Assembly (NCBI RefSeq): GCF_009870125.1
Contig: NC_046683.1
Span: 6,138,001 to 6,202,000, forward strand
Direction: 5' to 3'
Origin: Drosophila pseudoobscura
Taxonomy: Eukaryota > Arthropoda > Insecta > Diptera > Drosophilidae
Length of the DNA stretch: 64,000 nt
The translations under genes were made by a program, and so were the position numbers. This document shows positions 63,985-64,000 of the stretch, one piece after another. How positions within the stretch are numbered: the first letter of the stretch is position 1; every line of letters starts with the position of its first letter. Under the pieces are notes generated by a model, which was not told where the DNA came from, did no database searches, and saw nothing but the letters and a program-made list of their open reading frames with translations.

Positions 63985-64000
63985 TGAATATCAAAGAGTG

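Overview
The window looks like genomic DNA from a Drosophila species, most likely of the obscura group. The evidence is very short (60-90 nt) GT-AG introns, abundant (GT)n, (GA)n and CAG/CAA microsatellites, a dispersed repeat with a tail common in Drosophila genomes (about 60.6-61.2 kb), and genes with clear insect relatives. The orthologue of the main gene, CARPB, is X-linked in D. melanogaster as far as I recall, so an X (Muller A) origin is my guess. The species and chromosome are inferences.

Left part, 1.3-12.8 kb: an accessory-looking locus. A single-copy gene for an MTCH2/Mtch-like mitochondrial outer-membrane protein (8017-9186, +) sits between two arms of a large, imperfect inverted repeat (about 1302-4440 and 9340-12756). 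Each arm is a tandem array whose unit is a Pam16/Tim16 (Magmas, Drosophila blp) coding sequence plus about 1 kb of flank. Two Pam16 copies are intact and point outward (2485-2868 minus, 10867-11250 plus); they appear to differ at one base. Two more copies on the right are internally deleted (9507 and 12611), and one expected on the left is gone. So one small mitochondrial-import gene has been amplified, inverted and partly degraded around a second mitochondrial gene.

Middle part, 20.9-40.3 kb: one minus-strand gene reconstructed exon by exon, the secreted, catalytically dead carbonic-anhydrase-related protein CARPB (vertebrate CA10/CA11 type). Eight coding exons (39789-39870, 29925-29972, 27846-27982, 27580-27771, 27353-27515, 25126-25280, 23854-23985, 23681-23767) join in phase to a 331-residue protein, from signal peptide to stop. 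Intron 1 is 9.8 kb. The T-rich stretch at 20.95-23.68 kb is probably its long 3' UTR.

Right part, 40.3-64 kb, and 12.8-20.9 kb: no gene I can establish. These stretches hold simple repeats, GC-rich blocks that could be 5' UTR of CARPB, a dispersed repeat, a pair of direct repeats of about 155 bp at 60.12 and 63.83 kb, and a few weak coding candidates. Most long open frames there run through microsatellites and are not believable genes. No tRNA, rRNA or CRISPR array was recognised.
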